DNA of 64,000 nucleotides from Natranaeroarchaeum sp042663585. GTDB taxonomy: Archaea; Halobacteriota; Halobacteria; Halobacteriales; Natronoarchaeaceae. Position 1 is the first letter of the stretch. Every line of letters starts with the position of its first letter. The position numbers and the translations under genes were made by a program. Positions 42,368 through 51,191 of this stretch are shown one piece after another. The stretch is from assembly GCF_042663585.1 (NCBI RefSeq), contig NZ_JBHTAN010000006.1, positions 1,674,001 to 1,738,000 on the forward strand, written 5' to 3'. The notes beneath the pieces are model-generated. The model was not told the origin of the DNA. It made no database searches and was given only the letters and a program-made list of their open reading frames with translations.

Positions 42368-42948
42368 GTACCGACAGCACCACACCGTCCGGTGACGAGA
42401 CGACACCCGATCCCGCGGAGATGGAAGCCCTTCGCGAGCGCGTCGGCGAGCTAGAGGAGTCTCTGGCCGACCTCGACGAGGGCGACGATACGAAGCAGAT
42501 GACAATCGTCTCCACCAAAGGGACGCTGGACATGGCGTACCCGCCGCTGATTCTGGCGAGTACGGCCGCAGCCTTCGGCTGGGACGTCGTCGTCTTCCAT
42601 ACGTTCTGGGGACTCGACATCCTCCACGAGGAGAAATCGGAAGACCTCAAACTGAGCGCGGTCGGCAACCCGAGCATGCCGATGCCGAACGCAGTCGCCG
42701 CCCTCCCCGGGATGGACGCGATGGCGACGCGTATGATGCGCAACAAGATCGACGAGAACGGCACCGCGACGATCAAAGAGTTGATCGATCTCTCGCTCGA
42801 ACAGGGCGTCGATCTGCAGGCCTGTCAGATGACGATCGAGCTGATGGATTACGACGATGACGACTTCTACGACGGCGTGACCACTGGCGTTGGCGCTGCA
42901 ACCGCGCTTCAGCACATGTCCGAATCGGACGTGCAGCTCATGATCTAG
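42364..42948 (+). CDS. DsrE/DsrF-like (DsrE2-type) protein
   Basis: A 194-residue protein with an acidic coiled N-terminus (EMEALRERVGELEESLADLD, about 19-38) and a DsrE-like domain from about 45: MTIVSTKGTLDMAYPPLILA, FHTFWGLDIL. The conserved Cys is in GVDLQACQMTIELMD (about 158). DsrE2-like proteins pair with TusA in sulfur transfer in sulfur oxidisers and many archaea. A PNAVAALPGMDAMATRMM helix sits in the middle. Coupled to tusA by ATGA overlap. Confidence 0.88.
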   Translation: MSTDSTTPSGDETTPDPAEMEALRERVGELEESLADLDEGDDTKQMTIVSTKGTLDMAYPPLILASTAAAFGWDVVVFHTFWGLDILHEEKSEDLKLSAVGNPSMPMPNAVAALPGMDAMATRMMRNKIDENGTATIKELIDLSLEQGVDLQACQMTIELMDYDDDDFYDGVTTGVGAATALQHMSESDVQLMI

Positions 42949-42950
42949 CG

Positions 42951-43181
42951 GTGTCCGGCAAGCCCCCGAGCATCCGCATCATCGAAGCCGTGGCTGATCG
43001 CGAGGGAACCCGGCCGAGCGATCTATCACCCCCACTCGCCACCGCGATTGATCCGGACGCCCTGAACCAACTGTTCGAGAACACCCGCACCGACGAATCG
43101 TCGCGACATTGCTCGGTGTCGTTCGTGTACTGCGGCCACGAAGTGAGTCTCTATTCTGACGGACGGGTCGCAATCGAGTAA
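42951..43181 (+). CDS. HalOD1 output domain protein
   Basis: A 76-residue protein consisting of a HalOD1 domain: RIIEAVADREGTRPSDLSPP then AIDPDALNQLF and a C-terminal beta segment, SVSFVYCGHEVSLYSDGRV. HalOD1 domains are found in haloarchaeal signalling proteins, and stand-alone copies are common; function is unknown. GTG start 2 bp after the DsrE-like stop, so it closes the tusA operon. The single Cys residues do not form an obvious motif. Confidence 0.8.
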   Translation: MSGKPPSIRIIEAVADREGTRPSDLSPPLATAIDPDALNQLFENTRTDESSRHCSVSFVYCGHEVSLYSDGRVAIE

Positions 43182-43184
43182 CGA

Positions 43185-43631
43185 TTACTCCGCGTGGCGA
43201 ACGATGTGAATATCGTAGTGCGGGTCCTCCGAAATCGGATTGCCGACGCTGGTCAGCGGCGTCGAGACACGGCCGGCGTTTTCGCTACCGATGAAGATGA
43301 TAGAGGCTTCTAGTTCTGCCGCTACCTGGCGGATCGTTCGCGTGATATCGGTCGTGATCGTCGCGCGGTAATCCGTCTCTGCGGTCTCCTCGCAGCGGAA
43401 GGTGGCGTCGGGAGCGACGTCCTCCTGTTGATGACGGATACGCGTACAGATCATCTCCGCGTCGAACGCTTCATCAGGCGCTAGCCAGCCACGGTCTCGT
43501 GCGAACTCGGGGTCCGGAGGGATGACCGCGAGCGCGACGACTTCCTCGTCGGTGAACTCGCCGAACTCTCGGGCGCGTTCCAGCGCGGCCGTGGAGAGGT
43601 CGGACCCATCGAACGGAACCAGCAGTACCAT
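43185..43631 (-). CDS. Universal stress protein
   Basis: A 148-residue single UspA domain protein: MVLLVPFDGSDLSTAALERA at the N-terminus and IIFIGSENAGRVSTPLTSVG near the end. The GSxNxG...S pattern deviates from the usual G-x2-G-x9-G-S/T, so ATP binding is uncertain. It ends 3 bp from the convergent HalOD1 gene. Confidence 0.85.
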   Translation of the reverse strand: MVLLVPFDGSDLSTAALERAREFGEFTDEEVVALAVIPPDPEFARDRGWLAPDEAFDAEMICTRIRHQQEDVAPDATFRCEETAETDYRATITTDITRTIRQVAAELEASIIFIGSENAGRVSTPLTSVGNPISEDPHYDIHIVRHAE

Positions 43632-43745
43632 AGCGGGATGCTATGTGGCTCATCAGTTAACGGTTCCGGGTGTTGTGAACGCGCTCCCGTCGACAGTAGT
43701 CGCAGAATACTTCGTTCAGTACAGCTGAGCCTCGGGAACGGTCGA

Positions 43746-45248
43746 TTACTGCTCGCGAACCGTCCCGCCGCTTAGCCCCTCCCACTCGACGCGGTAGCCG
43801 AGACGCGAGAGGGCGGTGCTCGCGTCGTCGATGCCCGCCTCGGTGATCCGTTCCTCGGCATCAGCGAAGTCCATCCCGGCGTCAAGTCGGGTCGCCAGTG
43901 CGTCGAGCACCGCCGGACGCACCAGCGTCCGTCCGATACGTTCGTGCTCGGGGAACGATTGCTCCTCGATAGCGCTCACGCTCACGCCGTGGCGGTCGGC
44001 CAGTTCGTCGAGCGTGAGGGCGTCAGCCTCGGGAACGAGTTCGTCGGGCAGGTCGGCCGCGCTGGCCGATTCGAGGTCCGTCTCGTACCGGCGTAGAGCG
44101 TCGCGGACGTCCTTGATCCGTACCGTTCCGGAGTAGGGAATCGCCCGGTGGTCGCGGGCCTCGATCTCCTCGCCCGCGCCGAGACTCTCGTCGACGGCGA
44201 CCAGCAGTTCGACGTCCTCGACGCTATCGAGTTTCGAGAGTTTGGTCTCGACGTACTCCGGCGTCCAAAAGCCCATGATCTCGAAGAAGATGCGGAAGTC
44301 TGCGAAGCGGTAGTCGAAGGCGAAGTCGGGGATCATCACGCTCGCCCCGGCGGCCAGTGGCTCCGGCTCCCGGACGAGCTCCCAGTCCAGATCCAGCGCC
44401 TCGAACCGGGCGGCGAAGTCGGCCTCGACGCCGCTGTCGTAGCGGTCCTCAACGAGTGGTTCGACGCCCGGCACGCGCACTGGATCGTCGTCCGAGAGGC
44501 GGAGTTCGCGCTCGGTGCCGCGGTCGTCGATAGTCGCCGAGAGATGCCACTCGTCGGTCTTCGCGACGCTCCGGAGCAATCGTGCGAACTGGGTGCCGTA
44601 CCGCCGCGTCGCTCGAAAGAGCCCGGTCGGGCCGGTGACGACCAACTCTCGTCCCTCGCCCGTCTTTCGCACCTCGTAAAGCAGGCCGAGTCGCTTCACT
44701 GCAGAGACGAGGCCCTTCGGATCTGACGACCGGACCCGGATCTCCGTCGCATCGAACAGCGCGGTCTGGGCGAGCGAGAGGTTGTACTGTGTGATCAGCC
44801 CATCGGGGTCCCAGCGGGCGTCGAACGACGTGAGCACCTGCCTGTCGTCGAGGTCGGCAAACAGCGAGGTTTCGAGGTCGTCAGTCGGAACTGCGAGACC
44901 GGTCGACGCTTGCTCGATAGCCTCCGCACGCTCTTCCGGCCGGACGACGCCCACGGATTCTGCGGTCTCGAAGGCGCTCCGTCGCGCCCGCTCCGGGTCC
45001 ACTGGCGCTTGCGTCTCGAAGGTCGCATCGTGCTCTAGCAGTTTGGCGACCCCCCGAACGAGTTTGAAATCCTCCGCATCGCGTTCCAGTGTAGTGAGTG
45101 CATCCTCGAGTTCGCCGGCCGTGTGACCGACGTGGCCCTGATAGGTGCCGAGTAGTTTCGCCGCCAGCGGGCGGTGCTCCCGTCTGGCAAACTGTGGATG
45201 GTAGCCCCCACCGGCCCGGGAGACGCGGAGCAGTTCCTTCGTCAGCAC
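43746..45248 (-). CDS. bax1: DUF790 family protein, Bax1-like nuclease
   Basis: A 500-residue DUF790 protein. In archaea this family (Bax1) is a structure-specific nuclease that partners the XPB helicase. The C-terminal nuclease-like portion shows PDFAFDYRFADFRIFFEIMGFWTPEYVETK (the PD...E..K-like core; about 305-335), followed by a helical part with DELADRHGVSVSAIE. The N-terminus begins MLTKELLRVSRAGGGYHPQF. It is on the same strand as xpb, but an alpha/beta hydrolase gene separates them. Confidence 0.88.
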   Translation of the reverse strand: MLTKELLRVSRAGGGYHPQFARREHRPLAAKLLGTYQGHVGHTAGELEDALTTLERDAEDFKLVRGVAKLLEHDATFETQAPVDPERARRSAFETAESVGVVRPEERAEAIEQASTGLAVPTDDLETSLFADLDDRQVLTSFDARWDPDGLITQYNLSLAQTALFDATEIRVRSSDPKGLVSAVKRLGLLYEVRKTGEGRELVVTGPTGLFRATRRYGTQFARLLRSVAKTDEWHLSATIDDRGTERELRLSDDDPVRVPGVEPLVEDRYDSGVEADFAARFEALDLDWELVREPEPLAAGASVMIPDFAFDYRFADFRIFFEIMGFWTPEYVETKLSKLDSVEDVELLVAVDESLGAGEEIEARDHRAIPYSGTVRIKDVRDALRRYETDLESASAADLPDELVPEADALTLDELADRHGVSVSAIEEQSFPEHERIGRTLVRPAVLDALATRLDAGMDFADAEERITEAGIDDASTALSRLGYRVEWEGLSGGTVREQ

Positions 45249-45308
45249 GATGCGGGCTACGGTGGGTGGCGATAAAAACCCATTCGAGACGGCGTTCTCT
45301 CGCGTCGA

Positions 45309-46190
45309 TCACTGACCGTACCGGACCAGAAACTCCATCGCTCGCTCGTTGAACGCGGTGGTTTGCTCGCGCTGGGGCCAGTGCCCACACTCCGGGCGGA
45401 TTTCGAGGCTGGCTTCGGGGATCCGGTCCGCCGCTCGGCGCGACCACCTGACCGGGAAGATGGGGTCCTCGGTGCCGTGGACGAGCAGAGTCGGGACCTC
45501 CAGATCCTCAAGCCGATCCGAGAAGTCGGTCCGGAAACCGCCCCGTTCGACTTCACATGCTCGCCAGCGCCGGTATGCCCGCCCCGCATCCGGCCGCTGC
45601 AGGAGGCGGTAGAACTCGTCGACGACCGACCGGGACAGCGTATCCGGGTCGTGGACAATCCCCGAAAGGGCGAGTTTTGCAAGCCGACGGTTTCGTTTGA
45701 GGAGCGAGATCGATAGCTCGTTCAGTTTCGGAAGCCGCGACAGGACGTACGTAAGATAGCCGTTGGGGAGCTGTCGACCGAGTCCGTGACTGTCGACGAG
45801 AACGAGACTCTTGACGCGAGACTGGTTATGTAACGCGTATCGGAGCGCAATCCCGCCCCCCATCGAGACGCCGACGAGACTGATCGAGGAAAGGTTCAGG
45901 GCGTCGAGGAAGTCCCCGAGAACCTCGGTATGATATGCTGTCGTGTACTCCGCGTCCGGACGGCTACTGCTACCGTAGCCCGGCAGGTCGAGTGCGATAA
46001 CTCGTTGATCGTCGGCGAACGGGGCAATCGAGCCGCCCCACGAGAGCGTGGCGGCATCGATGATGCCGCCGTGAAGTAACACGACCGGAGTTGCGCCGCT
46101 ACCGGCCGTAACGTAGTGGAGGTGCCGCCCGCCAACGTCGATCCACATATCGAGCGGTTCGAGTGCGTCAGTGTGCTCCGTAGCCATCAT
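45309..46190 (-). CDS. Alpha/beta hydrolase
   Basis: A 293-residue hydrolase of the alpha/beta fold: oxyanion region VVLLHGGIIDAATLSWG, nucleophile elbow GVSMGGGIA (Ser about 106), acid in VHGTEDPIFPV and catalytic His in PECGHWPQRE. Lipases, esterases, dehalogenases and C-C hydrolases all look like this; the substrate is unknown. The ATG at 46190 is chosen (46187 also possible). It lies between the bax1-like and xpb genes on the same strand. Confidence 0.85.
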   Translation of the reverse strand: MMATEHTDALEPLDMWIDVGGRHLHYVTAGSGATPVVLLHGGIIDAATLSWGGSIAPFADDQRVIALDLPGYGSSSRPDAEYTTAYHTEVLGDFLDALNLSSISLVGVSMGGGIALRYALHNQSRVKSLVLVDSHGLGRQLPNGYLTYVLSRLPKLNELSISLLKRNRRLAKLALSGIVHDPDTLSRSVVDEFYRLLQRPDAGRAYRRWRACEVERGGFRTDFSDRLEDLEVPTLLVHGTEDPIFPVRWSRRAADRIPEASLEIRPECGHWPQREQTTAFNERAMEFLVRYGQ

Positions 46191-46245
46191 GTTAACTAAC
46201 CACATGTGATCGGAAATAGCTAACCGCCCAGGCGGGGCTGAACCG

Positions 46246-47637
46246 TCACCGCCGGCGGTTCGACACGCCCTCTTCGGCGGTGTCACGGGCAACGACTTCG
46301 TACAGGAGGGCGCGGTCGGTCTCCTCGCTCGGACGGAGGATCCGGCCGAGTCGCTGCGTGAACTCGCGTTCGCTCCCGCTCCCCGAGAGGACGACCGCGA
46401 CGCTGGCGTCGGGGACGTCGATTCCCTCGTCCAGCACGTTCGACGTGACGACGCGTGTGTACTCGCCCGCGCGGAACCGATCGAGAATCTCCCGGCGCTC
46501 ACTCGTCGAGGTTCGGTGCGTGATCGGCGGGATCAGGAACCGGTCGGCGATCCGATAGGCGAAGTCGTTGTGGGCGGTGAAGACGATGGTGCGCTCGCCG
46601 CGATGGCGGTCGAGGATGTCGGCGAGGGCGTCGACCTTGGCATCGCTACTCATCATGATCTCGCGGGCACGTTGCTTCGCGAGGAGCGCGTCTCTGGCCT
46701 CGGGGTCGCGTCCCGACCGCTTGACGAGTTCCTGATAATCGCTTCCGCTGCGTAACTGGATGTTCGAGCGCGCGAGGTAGTCGGTGAACGTTCCCTGTTG
46801 CTCGTCGTACTCCGCGCGCTCCTCGTCAGTGAGGGAGACAGAGCGGCGCTTGACCTCGTAGGCGGAGAGATGTTCGCCAGCCAGATCGTCCGGTACCAGC
46901 GAGTAAACGACCTCTCCGACCAGTTCCTCGACGACCTCGTGGGCGTCGTCCGGTCGCTCGAAGGTCGCCGTGAGACCGAGTCGAGCGGGTGCGGCGAGCA
47001 ACCGGGCGATCTGTCGGAACCCCTCGCCGCCCAGGTGGTGGACCTCGTCGAACACCACCAGGCCGAACCGGTCCCCGAGCGCGGCGGCCCGGAGATACGC
47101 CGAGTCGTAGGTAGCAATCGTCAGCGGGCCGACCTGCTGGACGCCGCCGCCGAGCTGTCCGAGGTCGATATCGTTGCCGAACTCCTCGTCCAGTTCGGCA
47201 CGCCACTGTTCGAGCAGGTCGATGGTCGGAACGACGACGAGCGTCGGCGTCGACAGCGCCGCGATGGCGGCGACGCCGATGACGGTCTTGCCGCTCCCGG
47301 TCGGGAGTTCGAGGACGCCACGGCGGTCGGCGGCCTGCCAGGCGTCGAGCGCGTCGCGCTGGTACTCGCGGAGCTGATAGCTCGATGTGAGCGACGGCAC
47401 GGACTGGAGATCCAGCACGTCGTCCACGACCTCCTCGCTTCGCTTGTCGAGGGCGTCACGGAGGGTCGCGTACCGATGGGCTGGTGCACGATAGCTCTCC
47501 GAGCGCGGATCGAACTCGACGTCCGGCAGGTCGCCGACGTCCTCGCCGGTGAGCCGAAGCGTCCCGTCCTCGAAACTGAGCCTCGTCGTCACGTCACTGC
47601 GTAGGGGCGGGGAACGGAAAAACGGTTCCGGAGACAC
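46246..47637 (-). CDS. xpb: XPB/Rad25 family DNA helicase
   Basis: A 463-residue superfamily 2 helicase of the XPB family. Walker A in LELPTGSGKTVIGVAAIAAL (about 109-128), DEVHH (motif II), GLTATFERPDD (motif III) and the C-terminal VTSNVLDEGIDVPDASVAVV and QRLGRILRP (motifs V and VI). An N-terminal damage-recognition region and the thumb between domains are present. Start uncertain: GTG at 47637 (used here) or GTG at 47592, which yields TTRLSFEDGTLRL at the N-terminus and is closer to the family. Archaeal XPB works with Bax1 in nucleotide excision repair. Confidence 0.9.
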   Translation of the reverse strand: MSPEPFFRSPPLRSDVTTRLSFEDGTLRLTGEDVGDLPDVEFDPRSESYRAPAHRYATLRDALDKRSEEVVDDVLDLQSVPSLTSSYQLREYQRDALDAWQAADRRGVLELPTGSGKTVIGVAAIAALSTPTLVVVPTIDLLEQWRAELDEEFGNDIDLGQLGGGVQQVGPLTIATYDSAYLRAAALGDRFGLVVFDEVHHLGGEGFRQIARLLAAPARLGLTATFERPDDAHEVVEELVGEVVYSLVPDDLAGEHLSAYEVKRRSVSLTDEERAEYDEQQGTFTDYLARSNIQLRSGSDYQELVKRSGRDPEARDALLAKQRAREIMMSSDAKVDALADILDRHRGERTIVFTAHNDFAYRIADRFLIPPITHRTSTSERREILDRFRAGEYTRVVTSNVLDEGIDVPDASVAVVLSGSGSEREFTQRLGRILRPSEETDRALLYEVVARDTAEEGVSNRRR

Positions 47638-47664
47638 CCCTTGCCGCGAGCGGTTTCCTGAACG

Positions 47665-47672
47665 CTTATACT
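47665..47672 (+). promoter_or_regulatory. TATA box of grpE
   Basis: CTTATACT centred 27 bp before the grpE ATG at 47695, fitting a leaderless transcript. The reverse complement also reads AGTATAAG and is about 31 bp from the xpb GTG at 47637, so it might serve both directions. Confidence 0.55.
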
Positions 47673-47694
47673 TGCCGGACGGCTTGTACCGGGC

Positions 47695-48831
47695 ATGACC
47701 GAAGACGAGGGAGCCGAGGCCGAAGCGCCGGACCCGGATGCGGACATCGATATGGAGATCCGCGAGGACTTGGTCGCACAGGTCGCAGAACGCGATCCGG
47801 AGCTAGGCCAGGAAGTGAAATCACTGGCCGAGATCGCAATCGAACTCAACGGCGCGGTCGCCGACCTCGAAGAGACCCTCGAGGCGGTACGGGACGATCT
47901 AGCGGAGACCGAATCCGAACTCGAAACGGTGCAGTCGGAGCTCGAAGAACGGGACGCGAAAATCGAGACGCTTGAGGAGAAACTCCAGAAGAAACAGGCG
48001 GAGTTCCAGAACTACAAGAAACGTCAGGAACGGGAGAAAGAGCGGATCAAAGAGCGAGCGGCCGAAGACGTCGTCGAGCGACTCGTCGAGGTCCGGGACA
48101 ACCTGCTCCGGGCGGTCGACCAGGACCACGACGACGTCGAGAGTATCCGCGAGGGCGTCGAGATGACGCTCAAGAGCTTCGATCGGATCCTCGAAGACGA
48201 GAACGTCGCGCCGGTCGAACCGGAAGCGGGTGCGGAGGTCGACCCCAACAAACACGAGGTGATGATGCGCGTCGACAGCGACGAACCGGAGGGGACAGTC
48301 GCGGATCTGTACCGTCCCGGCTACGAGATCGCGGACAAACTGCTCCAGTCGGCCCAGGTCACCGTCAGCACGGGTGTAGCCCCGGTCGAGGAAAGCGAGG
48401 ACGACGAGGAGGAGGCCGACGCGGACACCGAGGCCGGCGAAGAGGTCCCTGAAGAGAGCGAAGGTGAGGACGAGGCCATCGAAGACGTCGAGGTTGACGC
48501 GGACAGCGGAGAGGAGGACGACGAAGAGGTCGAAGCGACCGTAGACGAAGATGAAGACGCTGAAGCCGTCGAGGCGGTCGCGGACGAAAGTGAGGCCGAA
48601 CCTGAAACTGAGGAGTCCAGCGAGGATGCTGCCGAAGTCGACGACAGGGAGGACGAGGAGGCCGAGGATGCCGAAGCCGAACCCGACGAGGAAAAGGCTG
48701 ATAACGACCAAGTCGAAGAAGACGATACTGAAGCCGAGGACACTGACGAAGCGGAGGAGGAAGGAGACGGCGACGAGAAACCGGAAGACGAACACGAACG
48801 GGACGCGGACGTCGCGGCGAACGAGGAGTAG
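47695..48831 (+). CDS. grpE: GrpE nucleotide exchange factor with long acidic tail
   Basis: A 378-residue protein. Residues about 30-125 are the long coiled coil, residues about 125-225 the GrpE core (QNYKKRQEREKERIKERAAE, DNLLRAVDQDHDDVESIREG, PNKHEVMMRVDSDEPEGT, GYEIADKLLQSAQVTVS). After residue about 230 come about 150 residues made almost only of Glu, Asp and Ala, far more than the roughly 200 residues of standard GrpE need. This tail may act in salt adaptation or in client contacts; that is inference. It precedes dnaK. Confidence 0.9.
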   Translation: MTEDEGAEAEAPDPDADIDMEIREDLVAQVAERDPELGQEVKSLAEIAIELNGAVADLEETLEAVRDDLAETESELETVQSELEERDAKIETLEEKLQKKQAEFQNYKKRQEREKERIKERAAEDVVERLVEVRDNLLRAVDQDHDDVESIREGVEMTLKSFDRILEDENVAPVEPEAGAEVDPNKHEVMMRVDSDEPEGTVADLYRPGYEIADKLLQSAQVTVSTGVAPVEESEDDEEEADADTEAGEEVPEESEGEDEAIEDVEVDADSGEEDDEEVEATVDEDEDAEAVEAVADESEAEPETEESSEDAAEVDDREDEEAEDAEAEPDEEKADNDQVEEDDTEAEDTDEAEEEGDGDEKPEDEHERDADVAANEE

Positions 48832-48975
48832 TTCGGGACCCTCGAACCAAACGTGTTTGATCGAGAGAATACCACGGTCTCTGATTAAAAGCACCGCTAC
48901 ACGGCGACCGAAATAAGTTGCGTAGCGACCGCTTCCCCGGATTTTAATTCGTGCGTTTGTCGCTGTGTAGAAAGG

Positions 48976-48983
48976 TTTATACG
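48976..48983 (+). promoter_or_regulatory. TATA box of dnaK
   Basis: TTTATACG preceded by an AAAGG BRE-like stretch, centred 29 bp before the dnaK ATG. dnaK therefore has its own promoter besides any read-through from grpE. Confidence 0.55.
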
Positions 48984-49008
48984 GAACAGTCTACAATCCT
49001 CTTGCAAG

Positions 49009-50901
49009 ATGGCCAGTAACAAGATTCTCGGTATCGACCTTGGTACGACGAACAGCGCGTTCGCTGTTATGGAAGGTGGTGACCCCGAGATCATCGTAAA
49101 CGGCGAAGGGGAGCGGACGACGCCCTCTGCCGTCTCCTTTACCGAAGACGGCGAGCGGCTCGTCGGCAAACCGGCGAAGAACCAGGCGATCCAGAATCCG
49201 GACCGGACGATCGAGTCGATCAAGCGCCACATGGGCGACGAGGACTATACCGTCCAGATCGACGACGAAGAGTATACGCCCGAGCAGGTCTCGGCGATGA
49301 TCCTCCAGAAGATCAAACACGATGCCGAGGAGTATCTCGGCGAGGAACTGGAGAAGGCAGTCATCACGGTCCCTGCCTATTTCAGTGATCGACAGCGCCA
49401 GGCGACGAAAGACGCCGGCGAGATCGCCGGCTTCGAAGTCGAGCGGATCGTCAACGAACCGACCGCCGCGTCGATGGCCTACGGGATCGACGAAGACCAG
49501 GACCAGACGGTCCTCGTCTACGACCTCGGTGGCGGGACGTTCGACGTTTCGATTCTCGACCTCGGAGGCGGTGTCTACGAGGTCGTCGCCACGAACGGGG
49601 ACAACGACCTCGGTGGCGACGACTGGGACCACGCGATCATCGACTGGCTCGCGGAGAACTTCGAGAACGAACACGGCGTCGATCTTACCGACGACCGACA
49701 GGCCCTCCAGCGACTGAAAGACGCCGCCGAGGAAGCCAAGATCGAACTCTCCTCGCGCAAAGAGACGGAGATCAATCTGCCCTTCGTCACCGCGACCGAC
49801 GACGGTCCGATCCACCTCGAAGAGAGCCTGACGCGTGCGAAATTCGAGTCGCTCACGGCCGACCTGATCGAGCGGACTGTCGCACCGACCGAACAGGCGC
49901 TCGAAGACGCCGGCAAATCCAAAGACGACATCGACGAAGTGCTGATGGTCGGTGGCTCGACGCGGATGCCACAGGTCCAGGAGAAAGTCGAGGAGATGAC
50001 CGGCAAGGAGCCGAAAAAGAACGTCAACCCGGACGAAGCCGTCGCACTCGGTGCGGCGATCCAGGGTGGCGTGCTCGGCGGCGAGGTCGACGACATCGTG
50101 CTGCTCGACGTGACGCCGCTCTCGCTCGGTATCGAGGTCAAAGGCGGCCTCTTCGAGCGACTCATCGAGAAGAACACGACCATCCCGACCGAGGAGTCGA
50201 AGATCTTCACCACGGCCGCGGCCAACCAGACCTCCGTGCAGGTCCGGGTCTTCCAGGGCGAGCGAGAGATTGCTAACGAAAACGAGATGCTCGGCGAGTT
50301 CCACCTCACCGGCATCCCGCCGGCACCGGCCGGAACGCCCCAGATCGAGGTCGGCTTCAGCATCGACGAGAACGGCATCGTCAACGTGCAGGCCGAGGAC
50401 AAAGGCTCCGGCAACGCCGAGGAGATCACCATCGAAGGCGGCGCTGGCCTCTCCGACGACCAGATCGAGGAGATGCAGCAGGAAGCCCAACAGCACGCCG
50501 AAGAAGATCAGGAACGTCGCGAGCGCATCGAAGCGCGCAACGCTGCCGAGGAGTCCATCCAGCGAGCGGACACGCTGCTCGAGGAGAACGAGGAGGAACT
50601 CGACGAGGCCCTGATCGAGGATATCGAGGCCGAAATCGAAAACGTCGAAGCGACGCTCGAAGACGAGGACGCCGGCAAAGAGGAGTACGAGGAGGCCACC
50701 GAGAGCCTCAGCGACGCGCTCCAGGAGATAGGCAAACAGATGTACCAGCAGGAAGCCCAGGCCGGCGCAGCAGGCGCAGGCGGCATGGGCGGTGCGGCGG
50801 CGGGCGGCCCCGGCGGCGCTGCAGGGCCCGGTCCTGACGCCGAGGGAGACGAGTTCGTCGACGCCGACTTCGAAGACGTGGACGAGACCGACGAGGAGTA
50901 A
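49009..50901 (+). CDS. dnaK: Hsp70 chaperone DnaK
   Basis: A 630-residue DnaK. The N-terminal nucleotide-binding domain shows GIDLGTTNSAFAVME (about 6-20), VYDLGGGTFDVSI (about 171-183) and VGGSTRMPQVQEKVEEMTG; the linker is DVTPLSLGIEVKGGLFERLI (about 366-385). The substrate-binding domain and helical lid follow. The C-terminus has a Gly/Ala-rich stretch (GAAGAGGMGGAAAGG) and an acidic end, EFVDADFEDVDETDEE. No dnaJ follows within the window, which is unusual for a haloarchaeal grpE-dnaK locus. Confidence 0.97.
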   Translation: MASNKILGIDLGTTNSAFAVMEGGDPEIIVNGEGERTTPSAVSFTEDGERLVGKPAKNQAIQNPDRTIESIKRHMGDEDYTVQIDDEEYTPEQVSAMILQKIKHDAEEYLGEELEKAVITVPAYFSDRQRQATKDAGEIAGFEVERIVNEPTAASMAYGIDEDQDQTVLVYDLGGGTFDVSILDLGGGVYEVVATNGDNDLGGDDWDHAIIDWLAENFENEHGVDLTDDRQALQRLKDAAEEAKIELSSRKETEINLPFVTATDDGPIHLEESLTRAKFESLTADLIERTVAPTEQALEDAGKSKDDIDEVLMVGGSTRMPQVQEKVEEMTGKEPKKNVNPDEAVALGAAIQGGVLGGEVDDIVLLDVTPLSLGIEVKGGLFERLIEKNTTIPTEESKIFTTAAANQTSVQVRVFQGEREIANENEMLGEFHLTGIPPAPAGTPQIEVGFSIDENGIVNVQAEDKGSGNAEEITIEGGAGLSDDQIEEMQQEAQQHAEEDQERRERIEARNAAEESIQRADTLLEENEEELDEALIEDIEAEIENVEATLEDEDAGKEEYEEATESLSDALQEIGKQMYQQEAQAGAAGAGGMGGAAAGGPGGAAGPGPDAEGDEFVDADFEDVDETDEE

Positions 50902-50982
50902 CACGACGAATCGCTCTCGTCAGCTCGGGAGGCGAACGAAGTGAACTCTCCCGGTGTCTCCGCAAACACAGTGAGCAGAGGC

Positions 50983-51011
50983 CAGACACTCCATCGGAGT
51001 GCCTGTGTCTG
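50983..51011 (+). terminator. Hairpin downstream of dnaK
   Basis: Nested inverted repeats: CAGACA (50983-50988) pairs with TGTCTG (51006-51011), and inside, CACTCC pairs with GGAGTG around a 3-base loop. A run of five T follows about 20 bp later (51032-51036). Likely a transcription end or RNA-stabilising element for dnaK. Confidence 0.4.
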
Positions 51012-51191
51012 AAAACGTGAGCGAAGCGAACTTTTTAGTTATACGACGAAGACCACTACCAGCGATTTAGAATCGTCCGCTCGACGATGACCGAAAGGCG
51101 AACAGAGACACTCATAGCCACGACTACGAACGGGCGGAGACAACCGAACGGCAGGAGAGTACTATCGACTCACGAAGAGTCGGTTGTCCGG

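Noticed and set aside
48991..50904. A 637-codon open frame antisense to dnaK
   Set aside because: It mirrors dnaK almost base for base; in GC-rich genomes the antisense frame of a biased gene often stays open. Its product is low-complexity and unlike any family.
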